This document shows positions 25,287 through 33,290 of a stretch of DNA of 64,000 nucleotides, in pieces. Below the pieces are notes generated by a model. It was not told the DNA's origin. It worked only from the letters and a program-made list of their open reading frames with translations, and made no database searches. The DNA comes from Guopingia tenuis (GTDB taxonomy: Bacteria > Bacillota > Clostridia > Christensenellales > Christensenellaceae), in assembly GCF_014384805.1 (NCBI RefSeq), contig NZ_JACRSS010000003.1:1-64000 (forward strand), read 5' to 3'. The translations under genes were made by a program, and so were the position numbers. Position 1 is the first letter of the stretch. Each line of letters starts with the position of its first letter.

Positions 25287-25706
25287 GTCCATAAAATAGT
25301 GTTTGTATCTCCCATACGGGCGGCAGGCATCCAGTCCACAGCCCACCGCCAAAAATCCAGGAAATATACTTTCTTTGCAAATCGGCACGGGAATGACGCA
25401 ACTCTTTAAGACCATGCTTCTCACACTTTTCCCGCTCTGCATTCCCTTGCTGAAAATCGGATTTCCTTCTTTTCTCCGCCATCTCCCGCAAGGGCAAACA
25501 GCATCCCCCATCGGGCGGGTTTCCAGCCGAATCGATTAGGGTTCCGCTCATTTCCTGCAGCGTTCCGCCGTCTGTCCCCTTTCGCTCTCTTCTCATTTGC
25601 GCTGAAAGCGTTCCCATTTTATCCCTGTCTGCTTTTTAAAATCCCTGTCATTTCCACAAAAAACAGCGGTTTTTCTTCAAAATATCGGGAAAGCTTTATT
25701 CTTTTC
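25287..25706. other. Intergenic; nothing identified
   Basis: About 420 bp without a convincing gene or RNA. Short open frames on both strands lack ribosome-binding sites and family resemblance. Confidence 0.5.
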
Positions 25707-25735
25707 TTGCCATTCCTGCATCCTCCTGCTATGAT
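25707..25735 (+). promoter_or_regulatory. Promoter of the first MATE gene
   Basis: TTGCCA (25707-25712), a 17-nt spacer and TATGAT (25730-25735). Confidence 0.7.
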
Positions 25736-25802
25736 GAAGATAAAGAATACGTTAAATTTCCGTTATATTTATCTACTTTTTATTATGAAGAGGTGGGGAC
25801 AG

Positions 25803-27197
25803 GTGGAAACCAGGGCACCGCTGTTTTCAAAGGAAAATCTACGCAGGCTGATCGTTCCCCTGATGATCGAACAGCTCTTGACGGTTACGGTGGGCATGGC
25901 GGACACAATGATGGTTTCCGCCGCAGGGGAGGCCGCCATTTCCGGCGTCTCCCTGGTGGATAACATCAATCTGCTCATCATCAACATTCTAAGCGCGCTC
26001 ACCACGGGCGGCGCGGTCGTCGCCTCCCAATATCTGGGCCAGAAGGACCGCAGGGATGCCTGCGAATCCGCCAAACAGCTTTTGCTTACCGCATTGCTCT
26101 TTTCCTTCGCCATGGCGGCCGTTGCCCTCATTTTCAACCGAGGACTGCTCTCTTTAACCTTCGGCTCCATTGACGCCGACGTGATGGAAAACGCCGTCAC
26201 CTATTTCTGGATCTCTGCTCTCTCCTATCCCTTCATCGCCCTCTATAATTCCTGCACAGCCCTCTATCGTTCCATGGGCAATTCCAAGGTTTCCATGTAT
26301 ACCTCCCTGCTCATGAACGTCATCAATATCGGCGGAAACGCCTATACTGTCTTTGTCCTGCATATGGGGGCGGCGGGAGTCGCCGTGGCTTCCCTGGCCT
26401 CCCGGATCGTGGCTGCTGTTATTATGCTGGTTTTGGTGCATAATTCCAAGAATGAGATCTATGTTCGCCATCTGCATTCCATTCGGCCTAATTTCCCCGT
26501 GATTAAAAAAATTCTCTATATCGGCATTCCCAACGGCTTTGAAAACGGGCTGTTTCAATTGGGCAAAATTCTGGTTTTGAGCCTGGTTTCCTCCTTTGGA
26601 ACCACGGCCATCGCCGCCAATGCCGTCGCCAACAACCTATCGGCCATCTGCGTTCTTCCCGGCAATGCCATCAGCCTGGCCATGATTACCGTCGTCGGCC
26701 AATGCGTGGGGGCTATGGATTATGGCCAGGCGCGCACATATACAAAGCGCCTGGTGCGTATGTCAACCCTCTATATCGCCGTGGTAGGCGCTCTGATCGT
26801 TGCGGCCCTGCCGCTGATACTGAATATCTATCAGCTCTCGCCGGGCACGACCCGAACGGCCAGCGAGATCATCATTTTCTATTGCATCTGCGCGGCGGTC
26901 ATGTGGTCCTTCTCCTTTGTCCTGCCTAATACCCTGCGGGCCTCCAACGATGTGAAATTCACCATGATCGTCTCGGTGGCCTCTATGTGGACCTTCCGCA
27001 TCGGTTTCAGCTTTGTCCTCGGGAAATTCCTCCATATGGGGCTGTTCGGCGTCTGGGTGGCCATGGTGATCGACTGGGTCTGCCGCATCACCTTTTTCCT
27101 CCTGCGCTTTCGGGGAACCAAATGGCAGAAATTTGGCCGGGAGCTCAGTGGGGAAGAGCAGGCCATGCAGTCCGAATCCTCGCCATCATCCTCCTGA
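25803..27197 (+). CDS. MATE-family efflux transporter
   Basis: The 464-residue membrane protein has the twelve-segment MATE layout: LIVPLMIEQLLTVTVGMADTMMVSAAGEAAISGVSLVDNIN at the start, LTTGGAVVASQYLGQKD, and the second half beginning near IPNGFENGLFQLGKI with GTTAIAANAVANNL. MATE pumps export drugs or metabolites using Na+ or H+ gradients. I chose the GTG at 25803 because GAGGTG stands 7 nt before it; upstream in-frame ATGs have no site. A bidirectional terminator follows. A second MATE gene lies at 59.9 kb; they are not close copies. Confidence 0.92.
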   Translation: METRAPLFSKENLRRLIVPLMIEQLLTVTVGMADTMMVSAAGEAAISGVSLVDNINLLIINILSALTTGGAVVASQYLGQKDRRDACESAKQLLLTALLFSFAMAAVALIFNRGLLSLTFGSIDADVMENAVTYFWISALSYPFIALYNSCTALYRSMGNSKVSMYTSLLMNVINIGGNAYTVFVLHMGAAGVAVASLASRIVAAVIMLVLVHNSKNEIYVRHLHSIRPNFPVIKKILYIGIPNGFENGLFQLGKILVLSLVSSFGTTAIAANAVANNLSAICVLPGNAISLAMITVVGQCVGAMDYGQARTYTKRLVRMSTLYIAVVGALIVAALPLILNIYQLSPGTTRTASEIIIFYCICAAVMWSFSFVLPNTLRASNDVKFTMIVSVASMWTFRIGFSFVLGKFLHMGLFGVWVAMVIDWVCRITFFLLRFRGTKWQKFGRELSGEEQAMQSESSPSSS

Positions 27198-27205
27198 CAA
27201 AAGCA

Positions 27206-27236
27206 AAAAAGAGAATCCCCGGGGGATTCTCTTTTT
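27206..27236. terminator. Bidirectional terminator between convergent genes
   Basis: AAAAAGAGAATCCCC pairs with GGGGGATTCTCTTTTT; T-tailed in both directions, serving the MATE gene (plus) and the acetyltransferase remnant (minus). Confidence 0.9.
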
Positions 27237-27785
27237 ATTCATTTTCTGCATCTGCTTTCCATATGGGCGGCCGCAGAGTCCCATTGCTGTATTTTTTGAG
27301 AAAACCAGAAAATTCTCTGCTGTCAAAGGTTCCATTTTTTATGATAATTTCCTGCTCCTGTTTTTCCAGCTCGATGCGGAACCCCGTTTCCTGAAATCCG
27401 TTTCGGAGATAAAAGCTTTTGCGCCGCAGCCGCTTTTCCAGATCCGGTACGTCTCCAATCACATTTTTCAATGGAAATGACAATTTTTGTGCCGGATGCT
27501 GTGCCTGGATTTCTGCCAAGATCCGGCCCCCATATCCACGGCAGCGCAGACTTTCCTCCACCGCGAAAAACATGACAAACACAATATTGCCGGCAACAGC
27601 CATATAGACAAAGCCGCAGAGAAGCGCCTCTTCATAAAATGCCAGAAACCTGGTATTCTGCATCTTCGCCATGGCGCGCATCATCCAAAAAGGCGTGCGT
27701 TCTTCCCTGGAAACGCACGCATGTAGATCTCCTTCACCTTTTTCCGGTCACTTCCCAATTTCGCAATGTCGACTGCCCGCATCAT
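27235..27785 (-). pseudogene. GNAT-family acetyltransferase with an apparent frameshift
   Basis: A start at 27785 or 27782 behind AGGAG opens a GNAT-like N-terminus (MRAVDIAKLGSDRKKVKEIY, then MRAFP), but that frame stops after about 35 codons. The frame that continues from about 27706 leftward reads EERTPFWMMRAMAKMQNTRFLAFYEEALLCGFVYMAV and on through a normal acetyl-CoA region (EESLRCRGYGGRILAEI, then YLRNGFQETGF). Adding one base near 27705-27708 would fuse them as a single protein of about 183 residues with the family-like junction FP-x-EERTPFW. So this is either a disrupted gene or a one-base sequence error. It lies directly downstream of the structured RNA on the same strand. Confidence 0.7.
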
Positions 27786-27819
27786 CTTTTTTCTCCTGCT
27801 ATGCTCTCAAATATATGGA

Positions 27820-28051
27820 ATTTTTGAGGATCCGCAGCTCCGCGCTGACCTGGTCTTTGCCCCCACACCCGCCGCCTGGAAGGTTCGCTCCTAGGATATT
27901 CTCCCCCCACTACTGCTTCTCTCGGGCTGTTTGCCCGGACGGACTGACTTCTAAGCCGCACCATGCTCACCGGAAGTTTCCCCGGCTTACGTGGATCGTT
28001 TTGCCTGCGACTGGCATCGATTTTCAACCACAGACCGCAGAACCACAGATC
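27820..28051 (-). ncRNA. Structured non-coding RNA, probable raiA-motif RNA
   Basis: A strong promoter starts a transcript at about 28051 that has no credible ORF but dense pairing: UAAGCCG (27989-27983) with CGGCUUA (27958-27952), enclosing GGGGAAACUUCCGGUGAGC; and CGGGC-AAACA-GCCCG (27937-27923); further GC-rich helices follow to about 27830. It lies between hpf (raiA) and comFC, all on the minus strand, though with other genes intervening; raiA-motif RNAs typically reside between raiA and comFC in Bacillota. The sequence fits my memory of that class, but I could not check a covariance model. It is not tmRNA, RNase P RNA, SRP RNA or a cobalamin riboswitch by its conserved cores. The 3' end is uncertain. 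Confidence 0.6.
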
Positions 28052-28057
28052 AGGCTT

Positions 28058-28086
28058 ATTATACCCCGACAAGGCAGAGTTTACAA
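28058..28086 (-). promoter_or_regulatory. Promoter of the structured RNA
   Basis: TTGTAA (28086-28081), a 17-nt spacer and a consensus TATAAT (28063-28058) on the minus strand. Confidence 0.8.
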
Positions 28087-28440
28087 GGATCGGACATGCG
28101 TTCTCGAAAACAGAAAAGAGAGCTGAACCCTTTTTCCAGATAAAACAGTACGTAATCGGGACGATAGAAGCGATATTTCTTCTCCTTTCCGAATTTTTTC
28201 ATTGTTTCAGAAAAATCGGCAAATCATCCATCCCCTCGATTTTTGCCTGTCATCTATGAAAAAGCTGGTTTCCAAAGGAGGCAGGAAAACCTGAAGCGGG
28301 ATCAAACCTTGCCTTTGTCCGTTCTTTTTTCCAAACACAGTCCTTTGATAGGATTTATGGGGATCGCCCAGTTAAAAGGCCATCGGCATGGCAAATCTTA
28401 GATGAAGCGAATAAAACCACATAAATGGTATATCCCCGTT
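28087..28440. other. Intergenic; nothing identified
   Basis: Roughly 350 bp between the divergent RNA promoter and the SCIFF promoter region. No ORF with a ribosome-binding site and no clear RNA fold was found. Confidence 0.5.
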
Positions 28441-28478
28441 ATAAATTTTCTTTGCCTATTTTCTTTTTAAAGAAAGTA
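28441..28478 (+). repeat. Palindromic promoter-upstream element, SCIFF copy
   Basis: A 38-nt segment ends in a near-perfect dyad, TATTTTCTTT-N2-AAAGAAAGTA (28457-28478), 10 nt before the SCIFF -35 box. It is almost identical to the segment 34726-34689 read on the minus strand just upstream of the metK -35 box, in the same orientation relative to the promoter. Confidence 0.7.
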
Positions 28479-28488
28479 AGGCGCCCCC

Positions 28489-28517
28489 TTGTTTGCCGGG
28501 CAGGTTTCGTGTATAAT
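28489..28517 (+). promoter_or_regulatory. Promoter of the SCIFF operon
   Basis: TTGTTT (28489-28494), a 17-nt spacer and a consensus TATAAT (28512-28517), leaving a leader of about 65 nt. Confidence 0.75.
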
Positions 28518-28586
28518 AGAATCTAAATCCGGATAGAGTATTCTGTCCGGCCAAATGTTTGGAAATTTTAAAGTAGGAGGACTACT

Positions 28587-28730
28587 ATGAAACACATTAA
28601 AGTGGTTGCAAAAGCATGCCTGAAAAACAGCATGGAAAAAGGCGGCTGCGGCGAATGCCAGGCATCCTGCCAGTCTGCCTGCAAAACTTCCTGCACTGTT
28701 GCCAATCAGAAGTGCGAAAAGGACGCGTAA
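28587..28730 (+). CDS. scfA: SCIFF ribosomal peptide precursor (six cysteines in forty-five)
   Basis: This 47-residue peptide starts MKHIKVVAKACLKNSMEKGG and continues with CGECQASCQSACKTSC, then a final Cys in NQKCEKDA. It matches SCIFF, the ribosomally made peptide nearly universal in Clostridia, in which a radical SAM enzyme forms Cys-to-Thr thioether links. Cysteines are at 11, 21, 24, 28, 32, 36 and 43. The usual six are the last six; Cys11, in the leader, is extra. AGGAGG lies 7 nt before ATG 28587. The maturase gene follows after a 96-nt gap with a hairpin. The mature function of SCIFF is unknown. Confidence 0.95.
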   Translation: MKHIKVVAKACLKNSMEKGGCGECQASCQSACKTSCTVANQKCEKDA

Positions 28731-28746
28731 ACCTATTTTACGCAGC

Positions 28747-28767
28747 GCCGGCGGCTCCGCCGCCGGC
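28747..28767 (+). other. Intercistronic hairpin between precursor and maturase
   Basis: GCCGGCGGC and GCCGCCGGC form a perfect 9-bp GC stem with a 3-nt loop, 16 nt after the peptide stop. There is no T-run, so it probably stabilises the short upstream message or attenuates read-through, favouring peptide over enzyme. Confidence 0.7.
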
Positions 28768-28826
28768 TACATTTACGACATCAGGGATTGCTTGCGCAAT
28801 CTTTTTTTCATCATGGAGGAAAAACA

Positions 28827-30188
28827 TTGATTCACGCCGGACATTTTGAGGACACCTATTTTATTTTGGATGTGGAGAGCGGTTCGCTTCATCATGTGGA
28901 CGAGCTGGTCTATGATATCGCCCATTTGATGGAAACGGGCATGGTGGACGGCGCGGAGATCACATCCGCTCTTTCGGGAAAATATCCCCCAACTGATATC
29001 GCCGAGGCGCTGGAAGAAATCGCCGAGCTGCGGGAGGACGGCCTTTTTGACTGTCCCTGCCTTGTGGAACCCTCGGCTCCGGTCTTCAATAAGCCGGTCA
29101 TTAAATCCCTCTGCCTGCATATTGCCCATGACTGCAACCTGCGCTGCTCTTATTGTTTTGCCTCAGAAGGCACCTATATGGGAGAGCGCTCCCTCATGAG
29201 CGAGGAGGTGGGCAAAGCCGCCCTCGATTTTCTCATTGCCCAATCCAAAGGGCGCAAGCACCTGGAAGTGGATTTCTTTGGCGGCGAGCCCCTCATCAAT
29301 TTCAGCGTTGTCAAGGCCATTACTGCCTATGGCCGGGAGCTGGAAAAGCGGCATAACAAGGTCATTCGTTTCACCATGACCACCAACGCCTATCATGTGA
29401 CGGATGAAATGGTGGATTTTATCAACCGGGAGATGAAAAACCTGGTTATCAGCATCGACGGACGCCGGGAAATTCACGATGCCGAGCGGAAAAATGCCGC
29501 CGGGCAGGGCAGCTATGACAAGGTCATCGCCAACGCCAAACGCCTGATTGCCTCCCGGGGAGACCAGGAATACTATATCCGCGGCACCTATACGGCCCGC
29601 AACCTGGATTTTGCCAATGACGTCCTGGCAATCGCGGATCAGGGCTTTCGGGAGATCTCTCTGGAACCGGTGGTAACGGACGGTCCCCTGGCCATTCAGG
29701 AAAGCGATCTTCCCGCCATCGACCGGGAATACCGGCGGCTGGGGCGCATGCTGGAAGCCCGCCGCGCGGAGGGGCGTCCCTTCCATTTCTTCCATTTCAT
29801 GGTGGACTTTTCCTCCGGTCCCTGCCTCAATAAGCGTTTGCGGGGCTGCGGCGCGGGAATGGAATATGCCGCCATCACTCCCAAAGGAGACATTTACCCC
29901 TGCCATCAGTTCGTCGGCAAAGAGGGCTTCAAAATGGGCAACGTCCTGGAGGGCACGTTCGATCCTTCGGTGGGCGATCCCTTCCGGGACTGCCATGTGT
30001 TCAAAAAGCCGGAATGCCAGGCATGTTATGCCAAATATTTTTGCAGCGGCGGCTGCGCAGCCAATGCCTATAACACCAGCGGCGATATCATGAAGCCCCA
30101 TGCCGTGAGCTGCATGATTCAGCGTGCCCGGCTGGATACCGCCATCGGTCTCTATATCCGCCGGCAGGAGCCGTCCGCAGAAGTCTGA
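28827..30188 (+). CDS. scfB: SCIFF maturase, radical SAM/SPASM protein
   Basis: The enzyme installs thioether cross-links in the SCIFF peptide. The 453-residue product has an N-terminal RiPP-recognition-like region (residues 1-80, FILDVESGSLHHVDELVYD), the radical SAM CX3CX2C motif in HDCNLRCSYCF (Cys103, 107, 110) and a C-terminal SPASM domain with many cysteines (CGAGMEYAAITPKGDIYPCHQFVG, CQACYAKYFCSGGCAANAY). I use the TTG start at 28827 since GGAGGA stands 6 nt before it and the product then begins like known maturases. It directly follows scfA and ends at a strong terminator. Confidence 0.95.
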   Translation: MIHAGHFEDTYFILDVESGSLHHVDELVYDIAHLMETGMVDGAEITSALSGKYPPTDIAEALEEIAELREDGLFDCPCLVEPSAPVFNKPVIKSLCLHIAHDCNLRCSYCFASEGTYMGERSLMSEEVGKAALDFLIAQSKGRKHLEVDFFGGEPLINFSVVKAITAYGRELEKRHNKVIRFTMTTNAYHVTDEMVDFINREMKNLVISIDGRREIHDAERKNAAGQGSYDKVIANAKRLIASRGDQEYYIRGTYTARNLDFANDVLAIADQGFREISLEPVVTDGPLAIQESDLPAIDREYRRLGRMLEARRAEGRPFHFFHFMVDFSSGPCLNKRLRGCGAGMEYAAITPKGDIYPCHQFVGKEGFKMGNVLEGTFDPSVGDPFRDCHVFKKPECQACYAKYFCSGGCAANAYNTSGDIMKPHAVSCMIQRARLDTAIGLYIRRQEPSAEV

Positions 30189-30271
30189 TCTAAGGCAACA
30201 TTCCACATGGCAAAAGCCGTCAAAACCGCCTCGGGTTCGGCAATGGATTGCCCTGCTTATATCGATTCATC

Positions 30272-30306
30272 AAAAGAGGTGCAGAAATTTTTCTGCACCT
30301 CTTTTC
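30272..30306. terminator. Bidirectional terminator between scfB and comFC
   Basis: AAAAGAGGTGCAG and CTGCACCTCTTTT form a 13-bp stem; T-rich on both sides, serving convergent genes. Confidence 0.9.
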
Positions 30307-30316
30307 TGTTTCTCTC

Positions 30317-31015
30317 TTATGCGTCCGCCATCTCTCCCTGGTTTTCTGAACGGGCATATACAAGCGCCGACACGCTGGCCGCACCCGATTCCCGGAGCAC
30401 CCGGGCGCATTCCGCTAGGGTGGAGCCGGTCGCGGCAACATCGTCGATGAGCAGAAAATGCTTCCCGGCAATCTCGGTTTCCGGCGTTTCCTTCCGCCGG
30501 ACAAAAGCGCCGCGGACATTCGTTTTTCTCTCCCCAGCCTTCAGAGTAGACTGTTTTTTGGTAGATATCGTGCGGGAAAGCCCGTAGACCAAAGGAAGCC
30601 CGCTTCTTTTTGCCACTTCCTTCGCCAGCAGCTCAGCCTGGTCGTATCCTCTCTGCCGCCGCCGCTTTTTATGCAGCGGAACAAAGGCCACAGCATCCAG
30701 CGGCCCCGGAATTTGCGCCGCCTGTTTTGCCATCTCCTCTCCTAAAAAGGGAGCCAGCCATTTGCCGGAATCAAATTTATAGCGGTGCACGATCCGCCGG
30801 ACGCTCCCGCCATAGAGATAACAGGCATAAAGCAGAACGCCCCGATCCGTCGCCGCGGCCGGGAGCCGCCGTTTCTCCATCTCGGCTCCGCAGTCTCGGC
30901 AAAAGCCGACGCCGCTTTTCCGATCCTCTAATTCCTTTCCGCAGCAGCCGCAGACCGGGATATCCGGAAAGAATATGGCGTCTGTCAGCCGGCGGAGCGC
31001 CTCTCTAATCTTCAT
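30317..31015 (-). CDS. comFC: ComF-family phosphoribosyltransferase-like protein ComFC
   Basis: ComFC proteins are linked to DNA uptake and processing in transformable Firmicutes. The protein has an N-terminal four-cysteine zinc motif (VCGCCGKEL, FCRDCGAEM) and a C-terminal phosphoribosyltransferase fold with the PRPP-type loop FLLIDDVAATGSTLAE. The start at 31015 (MKIREALRRLTDAIF) overlaps the recD2 stop by 11 nt and gives the family N-terminus in 232 residues; an upstream ATG at 31039 with a close AGGA is possible. It is the third gene of the metK-recD2-comFC unit, so it would be under SAM riboswitch control. Confidence 0.88.
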   Translation of the reverse strand: MKIREALRRLTDAIFFPDIPVCGCCGKELEDRKSGVGFCRDCGAEMEKRRLPAAATDRGVLLYACYLYGGSVRRIVHRYKFDSGKWLAPFLGEEMAKQAAQIPGPLDAVAFVPLHKKRRRQRGYDQAELLAKEVAKRSGLPLVYGLSRTISTKKQSTLKAGERKTNVRGAFVRRKETPETEIAGKHFLLIDDVAATGSTLAECARVLRESGAASVSALVYARSENQGEMADA

Positions 31016-33278
31016 CAAATATGCCCAGGAGCTTTTCATATTCCTGCTGCAGGCTCTCCTGGCCCCTTCCCACGTTGTCCATAAAATCCCCGCAGCTCTT
31101 CAGCTCATATTTCAAGGCGGTGAACCGATGCGAGATCCGGCTGTTATGGACCATAAACTGGACGGTCCGGGCGCTCCCAATGACGATCATTTTTTCCTTG
31201 GCCCGGGTAATCGCCGTATAGAGCAGGTTGCGGGTCAGAAAATCGTTGCCTCCGTAATAGAGAGGCAAGATCACCGTGTTGAATTCACTGCCCTGGCTTT
31301 TATGCACAGTGACGGCATACGCATGCTCCAGCTGATCCATCTCGTTCCACTCATAGGTCGCCATCCGCTCTCCGTCAAAGAGAATATCTACGGTCTTTTC
31401 TTCCGTATCAATGGCCTCAATGCGCCCCAGATCGCCGTTATAGGCCCCGGTTCCCCGGCTCAGCATTTTTACCGTGCCCTTGATATACCATTCCTTGGAA
31501 TAGTTATTGGTGGTCTGCATCACCTTGTCGCCCACGCGGTAGGTTGTGTCCCCAAAGGTGAATTCCTCCTTGCCGACAAGCCGCGGATTGAGCACCTCCC
31601 GAAGGGTTTTGTTGATGTTATATACGCCGATTTCTCCTTTTTTCACGGGGCAGATGATCTGCACATCATCCAGGCTGTATCCATCCTTCAGCCGCTCCAG
31701 AAAAACCGAGACCGTCTGCCGCAGGGTATCCTCCGGGCCGGAGGCCGGGAGGAACACAAAATCCCCCATGGGAAACAGGTCAATGGCCTCTCCCCGGTTG
31801 ACCCGGCTGGCGTTCAGGGCGATATTGCCCTGCTGGCGGAATACCTCCGTGAGCACGGCCACGGGAACTTTCCCGGAGGCGATGATATCCTTCAGCACAT
31901 TCCCCGGCCCAACGGAGGGCAGCTGGTCAGCGTCACCCGTCAAAATCAGCCGGGTTCCCGGCGCCACCGCCGCCAGCAGGCTGCGGAACAAAAAGATATC
32001 CACCATGGACATCTCATCAATAATGATCGCCTCGGCCTCAATGGGATTTTCCTCGTCCCGGTTGAACCGGCAGAATTCGTTGATTTCCTCGCCCGGCGTC
32101 ACGCCGTATTCCAGCAGGCGGTGGATGGTCTTTGCCTCCCGGAGGGTCGCCTTTTCCATCCGCTTGGCAGCGCGCCCGGTAGGGGCGGCGAGCACCGCCG
32201 TGATCCCGCTTTTCTCCAGAATCGTGATGATCTGGTTGAGAATCGTCGTCTTTCCCGTTCCCGGGCCGCCGGTAATGACCGCCACGCTGTTTTGCAGCGC
32301 CATCAGCACCGCCCGTTCCTGCTCCTCAGAAAGCTGCTTGTCCGTCATCAGAACCTTTTCCGCAAGAGCCAGGGAAATCTCGTTTTTCGGCGTCGCCTTG
32401 CAAAGCTGCATCAGCTTATAGGCATCAAAGGACTCGGCGGCATAGGCGTCCGCCGTGGCCACAGCCTGGGTTCCGTTATAGAGATTTTCCGAAATCACGC
32501 CCTGGGCGATGAGCTTGGTGAGCATGGCGCGGGTGCGTTCCTCGCTCTCCTGGAGCATGGAGGCCGCCGTTTTCACCAGCATCTCCAGGGGCAGGCAGGT
32601 ATGCCCGCCCTCCATCTTGAGCTTCAAAACATGGCGGATGCCGTTATAGAGCCGCAGATCCCCATAATTCTCCATGCCCATGCCTGCCGCGATGCGGTCC
32701 GCCTTTTCAAAGCCGATACCCCGGATGTCATCCATCAGGCGGTAGGGATTTTTTTCGATGAGATAGGGAGCGGACTGGCCATAGGCCTCATAGGCCAGCA
32801 TCGCCTCCCGAATGGTCAGCCCCAGTTTCTGCAATTCAATCACCACGCCGCGGATGGAGGAAACCTCTTTAAACTGCTGCTGAATGCGCTCTGCTGCCGG
32901 GCGGCTGATTCCCTTGATTTTGGCCAGCTCCTCCGGGTGGTTTTCAATGATATTAAAGGTGTCTTTATGAAATTCCTGAACGATGCGGTGAGCCAGCACT
33001 TCCCCGATGCCCTTAATCAGCCCGCCGGACAAAAAGAGTTTAATGCTCTCGTCCCCCTCGGGCATCTTGCTCTCCATGCTGGCCACCTTGAACTGCTCCC
33101 CATAATTTTTATGGGTGGTATAGGCGCCGTAAAAACGCACATACTCTCCCGGCTGGATGAGAGGGATCGTCCCCACACACACCACCAGGCTGCCGTCGCA
33201 GTCCAGCTCCAGCACAGTATACCCATTTTCGTCATTTCGATAGATAATCTCCATGACGGTTCCTTCCACAAATGACAC
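31005..33278 (-). CDS. recD2: RecD2-type ATP-dependent DNA helicase
   Basis: RecD2 is a 5'-3' helicase not associated with RecBC. The 757-residue protein has an N-terminal OB-like region, helix-hairpin-helix segments (IKGISRPAAERIQQQF; DIRGIGFEKADRIA), Walker A GGPGTGKTTILNQI (about residue 345), Walker B IIDEMSMVD and the C-terminal helicase motif VTVHKSQGSEFNTVI. Start is GTG 33278 with AAGGAG 8 nt upstream, overlapping the metK stop region. It lies between metK and comFC with no gap on either side. Confidence 0.95.
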   Translation of the reverse strand: MSFVEGTVMEIIYRNDENGYTVLELDCDGSLVVCVGTIPLIQPGEYVRFYGAYTTHKNYGEQFKVASMESKMPEGDESIKLFLSGGLIKGIGEVLAHRIVQEFHKDTFNIIENHPEELAKIKGISRPAAERIQQQFKEVSSIRGVVIELQKLGLTIREAMLAYEAYGQSAPYLIEKNPYRLMDDIRGIGFEKADRIAAGMGMENYGDLRLYNGIRHVLKLKMEGGHTCLPLEMLVKTAASMLQESEERTRAMLTKLIAQGVISENLYNGTQAVATADAYAAESFDAYKLMQLCKATPKNEISLALAEKVLMTDKQLSEEQERAVLMALQNSVAVITGGPGTGKTTILNQIITILEKSGITAVLAAPTGRAAKRMEKATLREAKTIHRLLEYGVTPGEEINEFCRFNRDEENPIEAEAIIIDEMSMVDIFLFRSLLAAVAPGTRLILTGDADQLPSVGPGNVLKDIIASGKVPVAVLTEVFRQQGNIALNASRVNRGEAIDLFPMGDFVFLPASGPEDTLRQTVSVFLERLKDGYSLDDVQIICPVKKGEIGVYNINKTLREVLNPRLVGKEEFTFGDTTYRVGDKVMQTTNNYSKEWYIKGTVKMLSRGTGAYNGDLGRIEAIDTEEKTVDILFDGERMATYEWNEMDQLEHAYAVTVHKSQGSEFNTVILPLYYGGNDFLTRNLLYTAITRAKEKMIVIGSARTVQFMVHNSRISHRFTALKYELKSCGDFMDNVGRGQESLQQEYEKLLGIFDED

Positions 33279-33290
33279 CCGTTTTTCTCC

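Noticed and set aside
27820..28051. Cobalamin riboswitch, tmRNA, RNase P or SRP RNA at this locus
   Set aside because: Conserved cores (B12 box, tmRNA resume codon and T-arm, RNase P GAGGAAAGUCC, SRP GGUCAGG..GGAAGCAGC) are not present in order; the context fits raiA-motif RNA better.
30975..33275. 766-codon open frame on the plus strand opposite recD2
   Set aside because: Mirror frame of a GC-third-position-rich gene; its translation has no family resemblance and recD2 is complete on the other strand. The same applies to long antisense frames opposite secA (21456-23120), carB (7706-9457 and 9524-10585) and metK (33354-34439).
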